The notes beneath the pieces were generated by a model that was not told where the DNA came from, ran no database searches, and saw only the letters and a list, made by a program, of their open reading frames with translations. A DNA stretch of 64,000 bases from Phytophthora colocasiae (lineage: Eukaryota; Oomycota; Peronosporomycetes; Peronosporales; Peronosporaceae): the NCBI GenBank assembly GCA_018806915.1, contig JAGKQI010000103.1:1116001-1180000 (forward strand), in the 5' to 3' direction. Positions 11,797 through 21,184 of the stretch are shown here, piece after piece (positions within the stretch are counted from its first letter, which is position 1; the number at the start of each line of letters is the position of its first letter). A program made the translations under genes and the position numbers.

Positions 11797-12102
11797 TAGA
11801 ATGGCGCACAGGTTGCCCCACCAACGTTAGGACACAAAAAATAGAGCCAATCCACCTGAAAAACAGAGCGATCATGTGTTGGTTGTTGATACAGACGAAT
11901 CGAGGAAATTATTATCTAGATGGCTCACCACTGGGTGACCATGCAAAAATGAAAAACAGCACGACACCGATGGTACTTATAAAAATCCTGTGTTTGTATA
12001 GTTTCACAACTGAGTAATACGCCGAAGTACTTCAGTAGGAAGGACTTGACCACGCCCAGGCCACTGGGGGCAACCAAGCCGCTATTCGACGAAACCTACA
12101 AC
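11797..12102. other. Convergent 3' intergenic region
   Basis: This stretch separates the 3' ends of the phosphatidylserine synthase and PurH genes. It is AT-rich and presumably holds both polyadenylation regions. I see no coding potential, RNA gene or repeat in it. Confidence 0.6.
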
Positions 12103-13953
12103 TTAGTGGTGGAAGAGACGGAGGTTGGAGAAGGCCATGGTGATGCCGAACTCCTCGCAAGCGGATTTCACATCAGCGTCACGGGTGCTGCCACCGGGCT
12201 GAGTGATGAACTTGACACCAAGCTTCGTGGCGTGATCAATTGAGTCACGGAACGGGAAGAATGCGTCCGACGCCAGGCTCACGTCCGTCAGGTTCTTAAG
12301 GAACTCTTCCTTCTCGGCAGCAGTCAGCGGCTCCGGGACGGTCTCGAAAAGAGCGTTGAACGTCTCAAGCTCAGCAGGCGCCATGTCGCCCTCAATGTAA
12401 CGCACACGTGCGTTCACACGCTCCTGGCGCTTGACACCGCTCTTGAAAGCAAGGCCCTGCACCTTCGGGTGCTGACGCAGGTGCCAGATAGAAACCTTGC
12501 GTCCAGCGAGCTTCACACAGTCAACACGCGACTGCTGTCCAGCACCAACACCAATCATTTGACCGTCCTTGGCGTAGCCGACCGAGTTCGACTGCGTGTA
12601 CTTCAGCGTGATTGCAGCAAGAGCAAGGTCACGCTTCTTCGCGTCCGTCAACGGACCAGCACCAGTGGTCTGCACGTCAGCGAGGTGCTTCTCAGACGAG
12701 AAGATGACGTCGTTGCGCTTCTGGGCGAACGTGATGCCAGCAACCTCACGGTACTCAATGTCGGGCAGCACGAAGTTAGCGTCAGCTTCAAGAACGATGA
12801 ACTTGCCGCCCTTCTTGGCCTTAAGGATCTCGAAAGCAGCTGGCTCGTAGCCGGGGGCGATAATACCGTCGCTCACCTCACGCTTGAGGATCTTGGCGGT
12901 AGCCTCATCCACCACGTCACTGACAGCGACGAAATCACCGAAAGAAGACAGAGGATCAGCGTTACGCGCACGCAGATATGCGAGCGAAAGCGGGGTGAGC
13001 GTCACGTTGCCAACCTCGTAAGCAGCATGGAGTCCCTCCTCGAGGTCAACGGCCACAGCAGCTCCGGCGGGGCTCACGTGCTTGAAAGAAGCAGCAGCGG
13101 GCAGACCCAGAGACAGACGAAGCTCACGCACAAGCTGGTAAGCGTTGGCGGCGTCCAGCAGGTTGATGTATCCAGGGGTACCGTTGAGCACCGTGAACGG
13201 CAGCTTGCTGCCCACACGGCTGAGGATCGCAGCCGGGTTCTGGTGCGGGTTGCAGCCGTACTTGAGGGGGAACTCGTTCTTGTACACACGGGTAACAGTA
13301 GGTGCCGAGGTGCCGAGTTGGCCGTTGAGCCACGACGAGATAGAAGAGTCGTACGACGCAGCAAGAGAGAAAGCAGCAGCAGCACAACTACGACGGAACT
13401 CAATGGAAGTGCTGAACGAGTCCTTGTTGGTCTCAAGTTCCTGGATGAGCGTGGGATATTGCGACGGGCTTGAGCAGATAACCACAGCCTTGTGGTTCTT
13501 AGCAGACGAACGCAGCATGGACGGACCACCAATGTCGATGTTCTCGATGCACGTGTCAAAGTCTCCTCCATTGGCCACAGCCGCCTCGAAAGCGTACAGG
13601 TTTAGCACCACCAGGTCGATGTTCTGGATGCCGTTAGCAGCCATGTCTGCCTCGTGCTGCGCATTGCCACGTACACCAAGCAGACCACCGTGAATCTTAG
13701 GGTGCAGCGTTTTCACACGGCCGTCCATGATCTCCGGAGAACCCGTGTACGTGGAAACGTCCACAACGGGAAGCTTGGCATCGCGCAGGGCCTTGGCAGT
13801 GCCGCCAGTGGACAGCAGCTCCACGCCGTGCTGCGACAGATACGTGGCCAGTTCCACCACGCCAGTTTTGTCGGATACGGACAGCAACGCGCGCTTAATG
13901 GGCACAAGCGAAGCCTGAGAACCTGTTGACACTGCGTGCAAAATGTGGCTCAT
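12103..13953 (-). CDS. purH: Bifunctional AICAR transformylase / IMP cyclohydrolase
   Basis: The last two steps of de novo purine synthesis in one 616-residue protein. The N-terminal IMP cyclohydrolase domain begins at KRALLSVSDKTGV and contains STGGTAKALRD and GRVKTLHPKIHGGLL. The C-terminal formyltransferase domain contains KYGCNPHQNPA with the catalytic Lys-His pair, and GAGQQSRVDC near the folate site. Length is close to that of animal and bacterial ATIC/PurH (about 530-600). The gene has no intron, and its strong C/G third-position bias indicates high expression; that bias also produces a long false antisense frame of 334 codons. Confidence 0.96.
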   Translation of the reverse strand: MSHILHAVSTGSQASLVPIKRALLSVSDKTGVVELATYLSQHGVELLSTGGTAKALRDAKLPVVDVSTYTGSPEIMDGRVKTLHPKIHGGLLGVRGNAQHEADMAANGIQNIDLVVLNLYAFEAAVANGGDFDTCIENIDIGGPSMLRSSAKNHKAVVICSSPSQYPTLIQELETNKDSFSTSIEFRRSCAAAAFSLAASYDSSISSWLNGQLGTSAPTVTRVYKNEFPLKYGCNPHQNPAAILSRVGSKLPFTVLNGTPGYINLLDAANAYQLVRELRLSLGLPAAASFKHVSPAGAAVAVDLEEGLHAAYEVGNVTLTPLSLAYLRARNADPLSSFGDFVAVSDVVDEATAKILKREVSDGIIAPGYEPAAFEILKAKKGGKFIVLEADANFVLPDIEYREVAGITFAQKRNDVIFSSEKHLADVQTTGAGPLTDAKKRDLALAAITLKYTQSNSVGYAKDGQMIGVGAGQQSRVDCVKLAGRKVSIWHLRQHPKVQGLAFKSGVKRQERVNARVRYIEGDMAPAELETFNALFETVPEPLTAAEKEEFLKNLTDVSLASDAFFPFRDSIDHATKLGVKFITQPGGSTRDADVKSACEEFGITMAFSNLRLFHH

Positions 13954-14246
13954 GGTGGAGGGTTCAGTGGACGCTTGAGGGCTTGGACACCGGATGAGGA
14001 ATGGGTCGCGTACGGTGATCGATGATCTGTGGTCACCACTGCTTTAGACGGCGTGTTCGACTTGGCTCTAATTGGCTACATTGTGGAAATCGGTTTTAAT
14101 TGGATGAAACGAGAGCTTTGACCTATTTATGAGAATTTCCTCTGTTTGTGCAACACACGCCCACATTGCTACGGTTGTCAAATAGGGGTATCTTGTGAGG
14201 TGGTCCACAAAAGATAATTGTCAAATGCATTTGAAGTATTCATTTA

Positions 14247-14972
14247 ACCTCAAAGTGAAATCGATTGACTGCTATCTCCATCAAAGTCCGCCAGCACGAC
14301 ACCATTCAGTATTCGAGCTCAGTAGCCATGGCGTCAGCGACGTTGCTGATGTCTAGCAGTAGAAGAAACCACCAAACGGACGGCCGAACAAGCAGGTCGG
14401 GCCGTAGATCGGGCGACCGAACGTGTTCCAATAGCCGATCGGGTAGCGCCAGCCGTAGCGGAAGCCACCACCGTACGGGAACATGAAGCGGTGGCGGAAG
14501 CCGCCAGGGAAGAAACGACGGCCACCGATAAATTGCTCCGTGGGTGAGGATGACGAAGCGGGGATCGGCTCCTGGCCACCGACGATGGTTACTCCAGGTG
14601 GGAGCTGCTCCAGCGAATCGGCCGTAGTGTCAGCAGCCGTAGTGTCATCACCGTACGCACAACCGAGGATCGCCATGAGAACGAGCAATAGAGCGAGGAT
14701 CGAGCGGTTGGCCATCTTTCGTAGCAGAGCTTGAGTCTCTTGGTAGTGGAGGCTTGAGTGTTGTAGCGCGAATTGTGCAATGAAGTGTTGGGGCAAGCTC
14801 GAATTTCCTCGTCGTGCTCATGTTCCTGCGAAATCTCTTAATCATCATTCGGTGACATCGCGTAGATTCCTTGGTGATATCCAGTCGAAGTCATAAACGA
14901 TCGTGTAAAATGCTTTGTAAAACTTTTACTTAAGTTGAAGTGCTCACTAAACAGCACATCAATTAGATACGT
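14247..14972. repeat. Left arm of a 0.7-kb inverted duplication
   Basis: This segment is repeated in inverse orientation at about 18064-18757. The part from 14247 to about 14902 is almost identical to its partner, with one base change inside the shared coding region; from 14903 to 14972 it diverges with indels. Each arm contains a full copy of a small secreted protein gene. The arms enclose about 3.1 kb holding an RxLR effector and a transposon. Confidence 0.9.
14353..14715 (-). CDS. Small secreted Gly/Phe/Arg-rich protein, copy 1
   Basis: A 120-residue protein. I chose the ATG at 14715 because it starts directly with a signal peptide (NRSILALLLVLMAILGCAYG, cut expected before DDTT); a longer frame would bury the signal behind 27 residues. 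The mature part has an acidic Thr/Ala spacer, a Pro/Ser section, then a C-terminal half rich in Gly, Phe, Arg, Tyr and Pro (GGFRHRF, GGGFRYGWRYPIGYW) that ends FFYC. Two cysteines remain. There is no RxLR motif. The function is unknown; a cell-wall or apoplastic structural protein is one possibility. The copy at 18290-18652 differs by one residue (Tyr here, Phe there). Confidence 0.75.
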   Translation of the reverse strand: MANRSILALLLVLMAILGCAYGDDTTAADTTADSLEQLPPGVTIVGGQEPIPASSSSPTEQFIGGRRFFPGGFRHRFMFPYGGGFRYGWRYPIGYWNTFGRPIYGPTCLFGRPFGGFFYC

Positions 14973-15217
14973 GCTTAACTGATCGACTCAAGTGACTTGA
15001 TGCCGCCAACGATATTACATGTACACCCAAACGGGTCGTTCAGTTGCAGTACATGTACTGTTGGTTGCCCATCCATACCGTAACGACTCCGACCGTGCAA
15101 TTCCGACTTGCATCCGACGCATCAACATCTCGCAATTATGTTGCCATTTCCCCCCGGTTCTGCCGTCGTGACGTGGAGATAGTTGTGGTATTTTGGGTCG
15201 CTAAACGCCCTTAAAAC

Positions 15218-15236
15218 GTCATTTACTCTTTTGCAC
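15218..15236 (+). promoter_or_regulatory. Oomycete Inr-like element before RxLR gene
   Basis: GTCATTTACTCTTTTGCAC fits the oomycete initiator pattern (TCATT followed by pyrimidines and a T-rich stretch) and lies about 30-50 bp before the start codon. The identical stretch occurs at 23820-23839 before the duplicate effector. Two TACATGTA palindromes lie further upstream at 15016 and 15050. Confidence 0.6.
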
Positions 15237-15266
15237 CAAGCTCACCAACACAGCCAGACAGACACC

Positions 15267-15734
15267 ATGGGGCGATACTTTGTCGTGTGGACCATCATTG
15301 CATCCCTACTAGCGGCAGATGAGGTACTGTCAGAATCTACACGCCATGGCCAAGGGTACATGACCAACCTTGTATCAGGACAAATGGCCAACCGGCTCCT
15401 TCGAGCCAGTCCTGACGACGAGGAGAGGGGACCAGCAACGGAAAAGATGTTCTTGAAGCTGAGCGAGTTGGCGGAGAAGGCTGGAAAGAATGGCCTCTCA
15501 AAGAAATTGGAGCACAAATCCTGGCTGGCGGGAGGAAAAGGCCCACAGTATCATTTTAAAGAGAATGGTTGGAAGGGAAAAACTAAGGAGCAGTTGATGG
15601 ACGACCCGTCATACCTCCGCTACTTGGGATTCGACGAGAAGTGGCTGAAGGCACAACAGAAGAAGGGACTCATTCACACTCCTGATGAGTGGGTAAAACT
15701 GTGGAATGAACAGACGAAAAAGGCAGTTTCCTAA
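15267..15734 (+). CDS. RxLR-dEER effector, family 1 copy 1
   Basis: A 155-residue secreted effector. The ATG at 15267 begins a signal peptide (about 1-22). RLLR sits at 43-46 and DEER at 51-54, the spacing and position typical of host-translocated Phytophthora effectors. The C-terminal domain is hydrophilic, lysine-rich and contains repeated Trp and Tyr positions (KSWLAGG, ENGWKGK, YLRYLGF, EKWLKAQ), in line with the WY-type alpha-helical fold. There is no intron. The copy at 23870 differs at several residues, including Gly2/Arg2, the residue after RLLR, and the C-terminus. Effectors of this class act inside host plant cells; the target is unknown. Confidence 0.92.
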   Translation: MGRYFVVWTIIASLLAADEVLSESTRHGQGYMTNLVSGQMANRLLRASPDDEERGPATEKMFLKLSELAEKAGKNGLSKKLEHKSWLAGGKGPQYHFKENGWKGKTKEQLMDDPSYLRYLGFDEKWLKAQQKKGLIHTPDEWVKLWNEQTKKAVS

Positions 15735-16308
15735 ATACAGCAATGCATGTGACTTTCCGCACGCGAAGATGCAGTTGTGTGCGTCTTCGGATGCACCAGT
15801 AGATAGCCTACTAAAACTACAGTATAACAAATTCAAATTCAAATTCAAACGGATACACCTAGAGGTACTTGCACAGACATTCGAGTCTGATGCACAACTC
15901 AATCGTGTTGAGTATTCGTATTACCTGCGCATTGTGTGTTTGAAGCATGGTCCATGACAACACTATGCGCCAAAAGCTCGGATCTGGCGTAAACTCAACA
16001 CCACAGTATGATTGTTCAAGTTGAGACAATAACCCCGACAATAACATGGTACTAGTACAACGTGAACCGTAAGTACACTGTAATATGGCTGGACAATGCC
16101 CAACAAGTACTGCAACTGAACGACCCGTTTGATTATAATCATTAGGGGGTTTCAGTTGTCGGTTTTTTCACTGCAAAAATGAGTCAAGAAAACATGCAAG
16201 AAAACCCTTTCATTTCTGGTTATCTTGTCTGTTTTCTAGGGTGCCAACACAAAGATCGCGCGGTCTTTTACAGATCTACATCGTGGAGAGATTCTAAAGC
16301 TACACACA

Positions 16309-16731
16309 GTGCAAGAACCTATGCCGGAGTCAGAACGAGCTAAGCTGTTGAGGTCGCTGTCCAACATGATCTTCTGCGAGGTCCTTCTCGGCGAGCACGA
16401 AGACTCAGATTCAGAGGAGCAACTGCTGGACGAGGCGCAAGACCTGTATGGTGGGGTAAAGTTAAACCGATACCTGGGATCAATATCGAATGTTGTGCGC
16501 TCAGACGCTCATAGACGCCTTGTCTTTGACTTAAGAGATGATGAGTTCATGAAATCTGTGCGTGTAACAAAGCCGACCTTTGAGTTCGTGACTGAGGCCT
16601 CCTCATTACCAGGTAATGAGACGTCTACATCACACCCCCATACATTGTCTCCTTCTTCACATTCGGGCTCCACATTGTGTGATGATGGCTCCACATTTGA
16701 CTGCTCGCCAAAGAGAGCATCCAAACGATAG
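16309..16731 (+). pseudogene. Truncated transposase N-terminus (Harbinger-like)
   Basis: A 140-codon frame preceded by a likely exon start around 16240. Residues 70-95 (RRLVFDLRDDEFMKSVRVTKPTFE) resemble the helical region before the catalytic core in PIF/Harbinger transposases. The frame then runs antisense through the neighbouring leftward gene and ends without any DDE residues, so it is read as a remnant. No more specific call can be supported. Confidence 0.45.
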
Positions 16732-17240
16732 TAATAGGGGCAGGCTTTCTCAACCATATCTTCAAGAGTCATACCGTGGGCAAGCATTTCATCCGTGATG
16801 CCGAAGCCAGTTTGATGCTTAAGCTTGTCGCGTGTGGATTTGTAGCGTGCGAAATAGGACTTCCAACGACTTTGACATACAAGTGCTGGCCATGGCTCTG
16901 TGATTCCTGCATCGTAGATCCCTGTTGAGCACATATTAGCCTTCACAGCTCCATGGATATAAGCAGCCATCCGCTTGAACCCGTCGATCTTCGTGATCCC
17001 AGCACCATGCACCACAGACTTGCCTGCAGTAGCCTCCCCAACAATGATCTTGTAGTTGCTTGGATTCTCAAGCCACTCTACCATCGCACGAAATTGCTGG
17101 TCAGTTGTGTGCACGTACTTGGATTTAGGGTTTTTGCCCACTGCCCGAGTTGTCTTCGACACCGGCTTTTTTGATTGCTTCGGCGCCTTCTGACGTCCCC
17201 CGTTTTTTTGTGTCGATAGAGGTGGCATCTTGTGCGGCAA
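16509..17240 (-). CDS. Putative DNA-binding protein of the Harbinger-like element
   Basis: A 243-residue protein. It starts with a Lys/Arg-rich stretch (KAPKQSKKPVSKTTRAVGK, nuclear-type), then has a region with tryptophans and basic residues (FRAMVEWLENPSNYKII, CQSRWKSYFARYKSTRDK) that resembles Myb/SANT- or MADF-like proteins carried as a second gene by PIF/Harbinger elements. The C-terminal 60 residues are acidic and low in complexity and overlap the opposite frame. It is intact in this copy. The call depends on the surrounding inverted repeats as much as on the protein itself. Confidence 0.5.
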   Translation of the reverse strand: MPHKMPPLSTQKNGGRQKAPKQSKKPVSKTTRAVGKNPKSKYVHTTDQQFRAMVEWLENPSNYKIIVGEATAGKSVVHGAGITKIDGFKRMAAYIHGAVKANMCSTGIYDAGITEPWPALVCQSRWKSYFARYKSTRDKLKHQTGFGITDEMLAHGMTLEDMVEKACPYYYRLDALFGEQSNVEPSSHNVEPECEEGDNVWGCDVDVSLPGNEEASVTNSKVGFVTRTDFMNSSSLKSKTRRL

Positions 17241-17343
17241 TGGTGAAGTACACCTGAGGTATGCACTGGAGCGCTCAAAACGAGGTATGCGCGCGAAAAT
17301 TTAAACTGGAAGCTCTGCGAAGGCGACCTTTCATTGGGCAACA

Positions 17344-17395
17344 AAAAATCAGTCAAGCCGACCGTCTCCGGAGACGGTCGGTTTGACTGATTTTT
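17344..17395. repeat. 52-nt near-perfect palindrome
   Basis: Two 26-nt arms meet at TCCGGA (GACCGTCTCC / GGAGACGGTC) with one G-T mismatch near the middle and flanking A- and T-runs. It lies inside the Harbinger-like element, between the leftward gene's promoter and the right terminal repeat, and may be a subterminal transposase site. Confidence 0.75.
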
Positions 17396-17484
17396 CGCCA
17401 GTTTTCTAGACTACAATTTAGCCAAGAAAACAGACCAACCATCAACGCAGAAAACCGAAAACTGAAACCCCCTATTGGGTGCGG

Positions 17485-18020
17485 ATTTTTTTCAAGCAAA
17501 AAAAGGTTTTTTACCAAGCAACCCCGTTTCATGGTGACTTTTCAAGCATATCGGATGGTTCGCAGGCAGCTATGCGAACTTAAGGATTTAGACAAGAAGT
17601 TACAAAACAGAAAAAGAGAACAAAACGATCTTCTCCAGGAATACAAGCACATAAGAGCAGTCCACTACTAAACCAAAAGTGAAGCACACATCTCGTTGCT
17701 ACATTGACTAAGTCGCCATCGTAATTGGACCGTCGTCAAAGAGTTTTCGACGGATGGTGACATTCAAGGTACCATTGCCTCTTGGTCGAATCGTAAGGAG
17801 AATCGAGTTTACAGGAAGGGAGGCGGAGGCCATACCAGTGGAGGAGCTTGCTCAAATGATCTCGTATACGCATGCTACGGGTGGAACCTTCACGCACTCA
17901 GGGAAGCAGCGAGAGATTTATTTATTGATTACTTAAATTTGCTTGGCTTACTTTTTTGCTTGAAAAACCACTTTGATTTCTGTTTGCTTGCGAACCATCC
18001 GGCATTTGCTCGAAAAAAAA
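17485..18020. mobile_element. Remnant of a second small inverted-repeat element
   Basis: GCATATCGGATGGTTCGCA near 17545 is matched in inverse orientation near 17990 (TGCGAACCATCCGGCA), and CAAGCAAAAAA-type sequence flanks both. A 60-codon frame at 17754-17936 lies between them but has no recognised domain. It appears to be a decayed MITE-like element abutting the Harbinger-like one and the right arm of the large inverted duplication. Confidence 0.4.
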
Positions 18021-18063
18021 TATTTTTCCATAATCATTTAAGCTGGCTGAAAAATTTTTAATA

Positions 18064-18757
18064 ACGTATCTAATTGATGTAGCAAGTTAAAGTTTAACAA
18101 ACGATCGTTTATGACTTCGACTGGATATCACCAAGGAATCTACGCGATGTCACCGAATGATGATTAAGAGATTTCGCAGGAACATGAGCACGACGAGGAA
18201 ATTCGAGCTTGCCCCAACACTTCATTGCACAATTCGCGCTACAACACTCAAGCCTCCACTACCAAGAGACTCAAGCTCTGCTACGAAAGATGGCCAACCG
18301 CTCGATCCTCGCTCTATTGCTCGTTCTCATGGCGATCCTCGGTTGTGCGTACGGTGATGACACTACGGCTGCTGACACTACGGCCGATTCGCTGGAGCAG
18401 CTCCCACCTGGAGTAACCATCGTCGGTGGCCAGGAGCCGATCCCCGCTTCGTCATCCTCACCCACGGAGCAATTTATCGGTGGCCGTCGTTTCTTCCCTG
18501 GCGGCTTCCGCCACCGCTTCATGTTCCCGTTCGGTGGTGGCTTCCGCTACGGCTGGCGCTACCCGATCGGCTATTGGAACACGTTCGGTCGCCCGATCTA
18601 CGGCCCGACCTGCTTGTTCGGCCGTCCGTTTGGTGGTTTCTTCTACTGCTAGACATCAGCAACGTCGCTGACGCCATGGCTACTGAGCTCGAATACTGAA
18701 TGGTGTCGTGCTGGCGGACTTTGATGGAGATAGCAGTCAATCGATTTCACTTATGAG
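18064..18757. repeat. Right arm of the 0.7-kb inverted duplication
   Basis: Inverse partner of 14247-14972. The outer end matches as far as TCAATCGATTTCACTT followed by TGAGGT. The inner end matches ACGTATCTAATTGATGT against the left arm. The near identity of the coding part points to a recent duplication or to gene conversion between the arms. Confidence 0.9.
18290..18652 (+). CDS. Small secreted Gly/Phe/Arg-rich protein, copy 2
   Basis: Intact 120-residue duplicate of the gene at 14353-14715, on the opposite strand, with the same signal peptide and the same C-terminal aromatic/glycine-rich domain. The only protein difference is Phe in place of Tyr in the segment RFMFP[Y/F]GGG. The start at 18290 is chosen for the signal peptide. 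Both copies being open suggests that both may be expressed; their promoters differ beyond about 70 bp past the identical region. Confidence 0.75.
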   Translation: MANRSILALLLVLMAILGCAYGDDTTAADTTADSLEQLPPGVTIVGGQEPIPASSSSPTEQFIGGRRFFPGGFRHRFMFPFGGGFRYGWRYPIGYWNTFGRPIYGPTCLFGRPFGGFFYC

Positions 18758-19190
18758 GTATTTCGCAAGATTGATTTTATGTTGATTCTTGATGTTGGTC
18801 CTCTGTTTTTTTGTTTTAGTCATGGACATTGAAAACTCTTTTGGTCGTCATCGCGCGTCGATAAGCGACACATATTTGCATGCTCTTAAAGCAGCTACCT
18901 TTTTTCAGAGTACATGTACGTAATGCCTGAATGGTGTTTAGAAAAACTGGCATAAGCACATGACGAGCTCTGTAACAACTCATACGGAGTGGGCCCTGTT
19001 CAGGAGACTCCAACCTTACTGATTCAGTGATCTTCTCTTCGCTCCAGTTATGGCTGGTGCAGGGGTGGGTTGGGCTGGGGTGTGGAGAACGGAGACGACT
19101 CCGAGTGTGGCCTCTCCTCGGACGATAGGATTTACTACATAAACTGACAATACCGGTGACTGTGACGTACATGTACAGTACCTGGAAGCA
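18758..19190. other. Intergenic sequence without recognised genes
   Basis: Between the inverted-repeat arm and the retropepsin fragment I see no coding region. It contains TACATGTA palindromes (about 18911 and 19168) and a G-rich stretch around 19045-19090. Confidence 0.5.
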
Positions 19191-19211
19191 TAAAATGTTC
19201 TTGTCCAGATC

Positions 19212-19990
19212 GACGAAGCGAGCGTCAAGCAAGTGTATGACATCTCTACAAAATGAAGGGAGTAATATTGAGCAGGTATCGATGGGTATGTGGGCCGGAG
19301 TCCTCATATCTTACCACAAGCACAAACTACGAGTGAAGAAATGATGCCCCACCAGCTGGATGCTGCAGCGAGGAAGGTTGATGAGCATTGAGGCACTGGA
19401 GAGGGACAAATTCGATACCGATTCACCAACCAAGGCGGAGCCTATTCGTTTGCCAAACGTCCAGAAGAACGTAGGGCTTGCTATTGAGGAGATACCTGAG
19501 GTGATTGTGCGTGTCACCATGCTCTACATTCCGTGCGAAGTGAATGGAAGGAAAGTTAAGGCCTTCGTCGACTCTGGAGCACAGTCTACTGTTATGCCGT
19601 CGGTAAGTATAACCAGAATTGTCCCCATGAAAATACGCTGACGGAATAACTTCTTTTACTGTGGTGTATGAAGAACTGTGCAGAACAATGTGGCATCATG
19701 CGTCTCGTGGATAATGCTGGACAGGTACGAAGTCGTAGTACTTCGAAGTAGTAATTTATTTGCGTTTAAAATCATTAGATCTAATGGTGAGCTCTATTTG
19801 GCAGGCTGTTGACGCGGACACAGCAGCGATGATCGGAAAGTGCACATGGCTCTACTGAAAATTAGCAATGGGTGCTACAGCTTCACAATTCTGGACCAAC
19901 AGGATGTTGATATCCCCTTCGACTTGTACATGCTCACGTCAGCTCGCGAGTGTTCATATTGATTTTCTTCACCTGCTTCTCTTTTGTTGT
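19212..19990 (+). pseudogene. Ddi1-like retropepsin half of a scrambled gene copy
   Basis: The region from ASSKCMTSLQNEGSNIEQVSM through VTMLYIPCEVNGRKVKAF, DSGAQST, and the following exon-like pieces (CGIMRLVDNAGQ; KISNGCYSFTILDQQ) matches the linker and aspartic-protease part of the intact gene at 59403-61182. It lacks a start and has indels. The sequence stops inside the intron that precedes the fourth exon of the intact gene. At about 19990 it joins the other half of the gene in the opposite orientation. Confidence 0.8.
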
Positions 19991-20660
19991 AAATACAATG
20001 CCGGTGTTTGAACCGAGCTAACCAACCAACCGACAAAACGAGCATGTCGTCCGATATACCATGCACTTGCTTCAAACGTTGTGCTTCTTCGAGAATCAAA
20101 GCTTCCGTCAACGGTCTTCGAGTATCACCCAGAGAATAATTTTCCACAGACATCTTCGTCAGTATTTGAACTATCTGTTGGCTGAGCCTCTGTTGTTTCC
20201 GATGCACCGTCTTGTAAACTCTCAGTACCTTCATAAGCAATGAATTTTTTTTTTACCAGGTCAGCCTCGAACGCTGGGAACAACGGACGTCGACGGCGCG
20301 TCATATCAGGGTTCCTGGGTGCCTCTTCTCCTTCGTAGCAGCTTCCAGTCCATGGAAATGATCTTGGACAGTGTCGAGCGACCACAAGACCAGCCAAACT
20401 GCGGGACCATCTCCCGCCTGAGAACTTCCTGGGACGGGATAGGCAGTTCGTCACCTTTTGCTCGCAGAAGCTCTTAACAATGACTTCTCACGCAGCGTCA
20501 GTGATGTACGCGCCACCTTTGTGCGTTTACTGCCGAGGAGACGGCGGTACCTTAACATCCGCGTCGCCCTCGGTACCCTTGGTCGCTTCCTGCGCATGCA
20601 ATGGGAAAACGTTTTTGTAAGCATCATAATGTTTGCAAACAAGTGTTTTTCATTGATATT
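19991..20660 (-). pseudogene. CENP-B/pogo-type HTH half of the scrambled gene copy
   Basis: On the minus strand this reads TSLTLREK..., RRRRPLFPAFEADLV, ENYSLGDTRRPLTEALILEE and VGWLARFKHRHCI, matching the N-terminal half of the intact gene at 59403-60060. It ends right after HRHCI. A one-base deletion in the codons after LREK and other changes break the frame. The two halves therefore meet tail to tail, the result of an inversion or a two-step copying event. Confidence 0.8.
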
Positions 20661-20960
20661 TTCCAGTAGCCGTGGAGGATTTCCCGAAGAACGTTGTTTT
20701 CCTTTAAAAAAAAAAAAACTAGTATTAACTAGTGGATAGTCCTCTGACACCAATGTCAGGATGGACTTGAGCTGTGCGCTTAACAAGATCCATGACAATC
20801 AGGTACAATTCGGAGTACCGGGCAACAAGGTAAACAAAATTGCTTTGTTTTCACTAATGCTGATGCTGTGCTTGTATTATTTACTTCAGAAGTATAAGAC
20901 AGAACGTGTAAGCTTTGGCAGAACATTTGCCCAACTGGCTTGGTCTTTAAATAATAAGTA
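20661..20960. pseudogene. Fragments of the Siw14-type phosphatase gene
   Basis: Minus-strand sequence around 20835-20745 matches exon 2 of the phosphatase at 58406-59308 (FGVPGNK, LKSILTLV, EDYPL), in a permuted order. Plus-strand sequence around 20885-20960 matches its last exon (KTERV, LAEHLPNW-like). The pieces face opposite ways, so the whole neighbourhood of the 59-kb locus was copied here and shuffled. Confidence 0.65.
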
Positions 20961-21184
20961 GCTGCTCTTCCAAGTTGGAATCTGACGGTAGACTGCCAAA
21001 TTCCGTGTTGGAAATATTTTTCAGGCAAGATAATACTTTTCTACAGATATCCTATTCATTCTTTCTTCAAGACTACAATTTCTGTAGTTGCAGGTTGCCA
21101 GCAACGGATTTTTCAGGATCAAATGAAGACCACAGCTGACTAACGTAGCGCGAAAGTAGCACAGTAATACTTTGGAAAGCACAA

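Larger units (their letters stand above)
15165..16027. repeat. Direct repeat unit with RxLR effector, copy 1
   Basis: About 0.86 kb that is closely repeated in the same orientation at about 23753-24629. It includes the promoter, the whole effector gene and about 290 bp of downstream sequence. Weaker similarity continues to about 16135, where a transposon interrupts this copy. Confidence 0.85.
16144..17473. mobile_element. PIF/Harbinger-like DNA element, probably defective
   Basis: The ends are inverted repeats: AGGGGGTTTCAGTTGTCGG at the left and, reversed, AGGGGGTTTCAGTTTTCGG at the right, followed by weaker matches. A 3-bp duplication ATT flanks it (16141-16143 and 17474-17476). Two convergent frames inside fit a two-gene element: a rightward frame with an RDDEFMKSVRVTKPTFEFV segment like the start of a Harbinger transposase, and a leftward basic DNA-binding-like protein. 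The DDE catalytic region is missing, so the element is not autonomous. Classification rests on the 3-bp duplication and the two-gene layout. Confidence 0.55.

Noticed and set aside
12469..13473. Open frame of 334 codons on the plus strand inside purH
   Set aside because: It is the antisense shadow of the highly C/G3-biased purH gene; the composition has no domain and the sense gene is certain.
17754..17936. 60-codon frame between the repeats near 17.5 and 18.0 kb
   Set aside because: Too short, no domain; it most likely belongs to a decayed mobile element.
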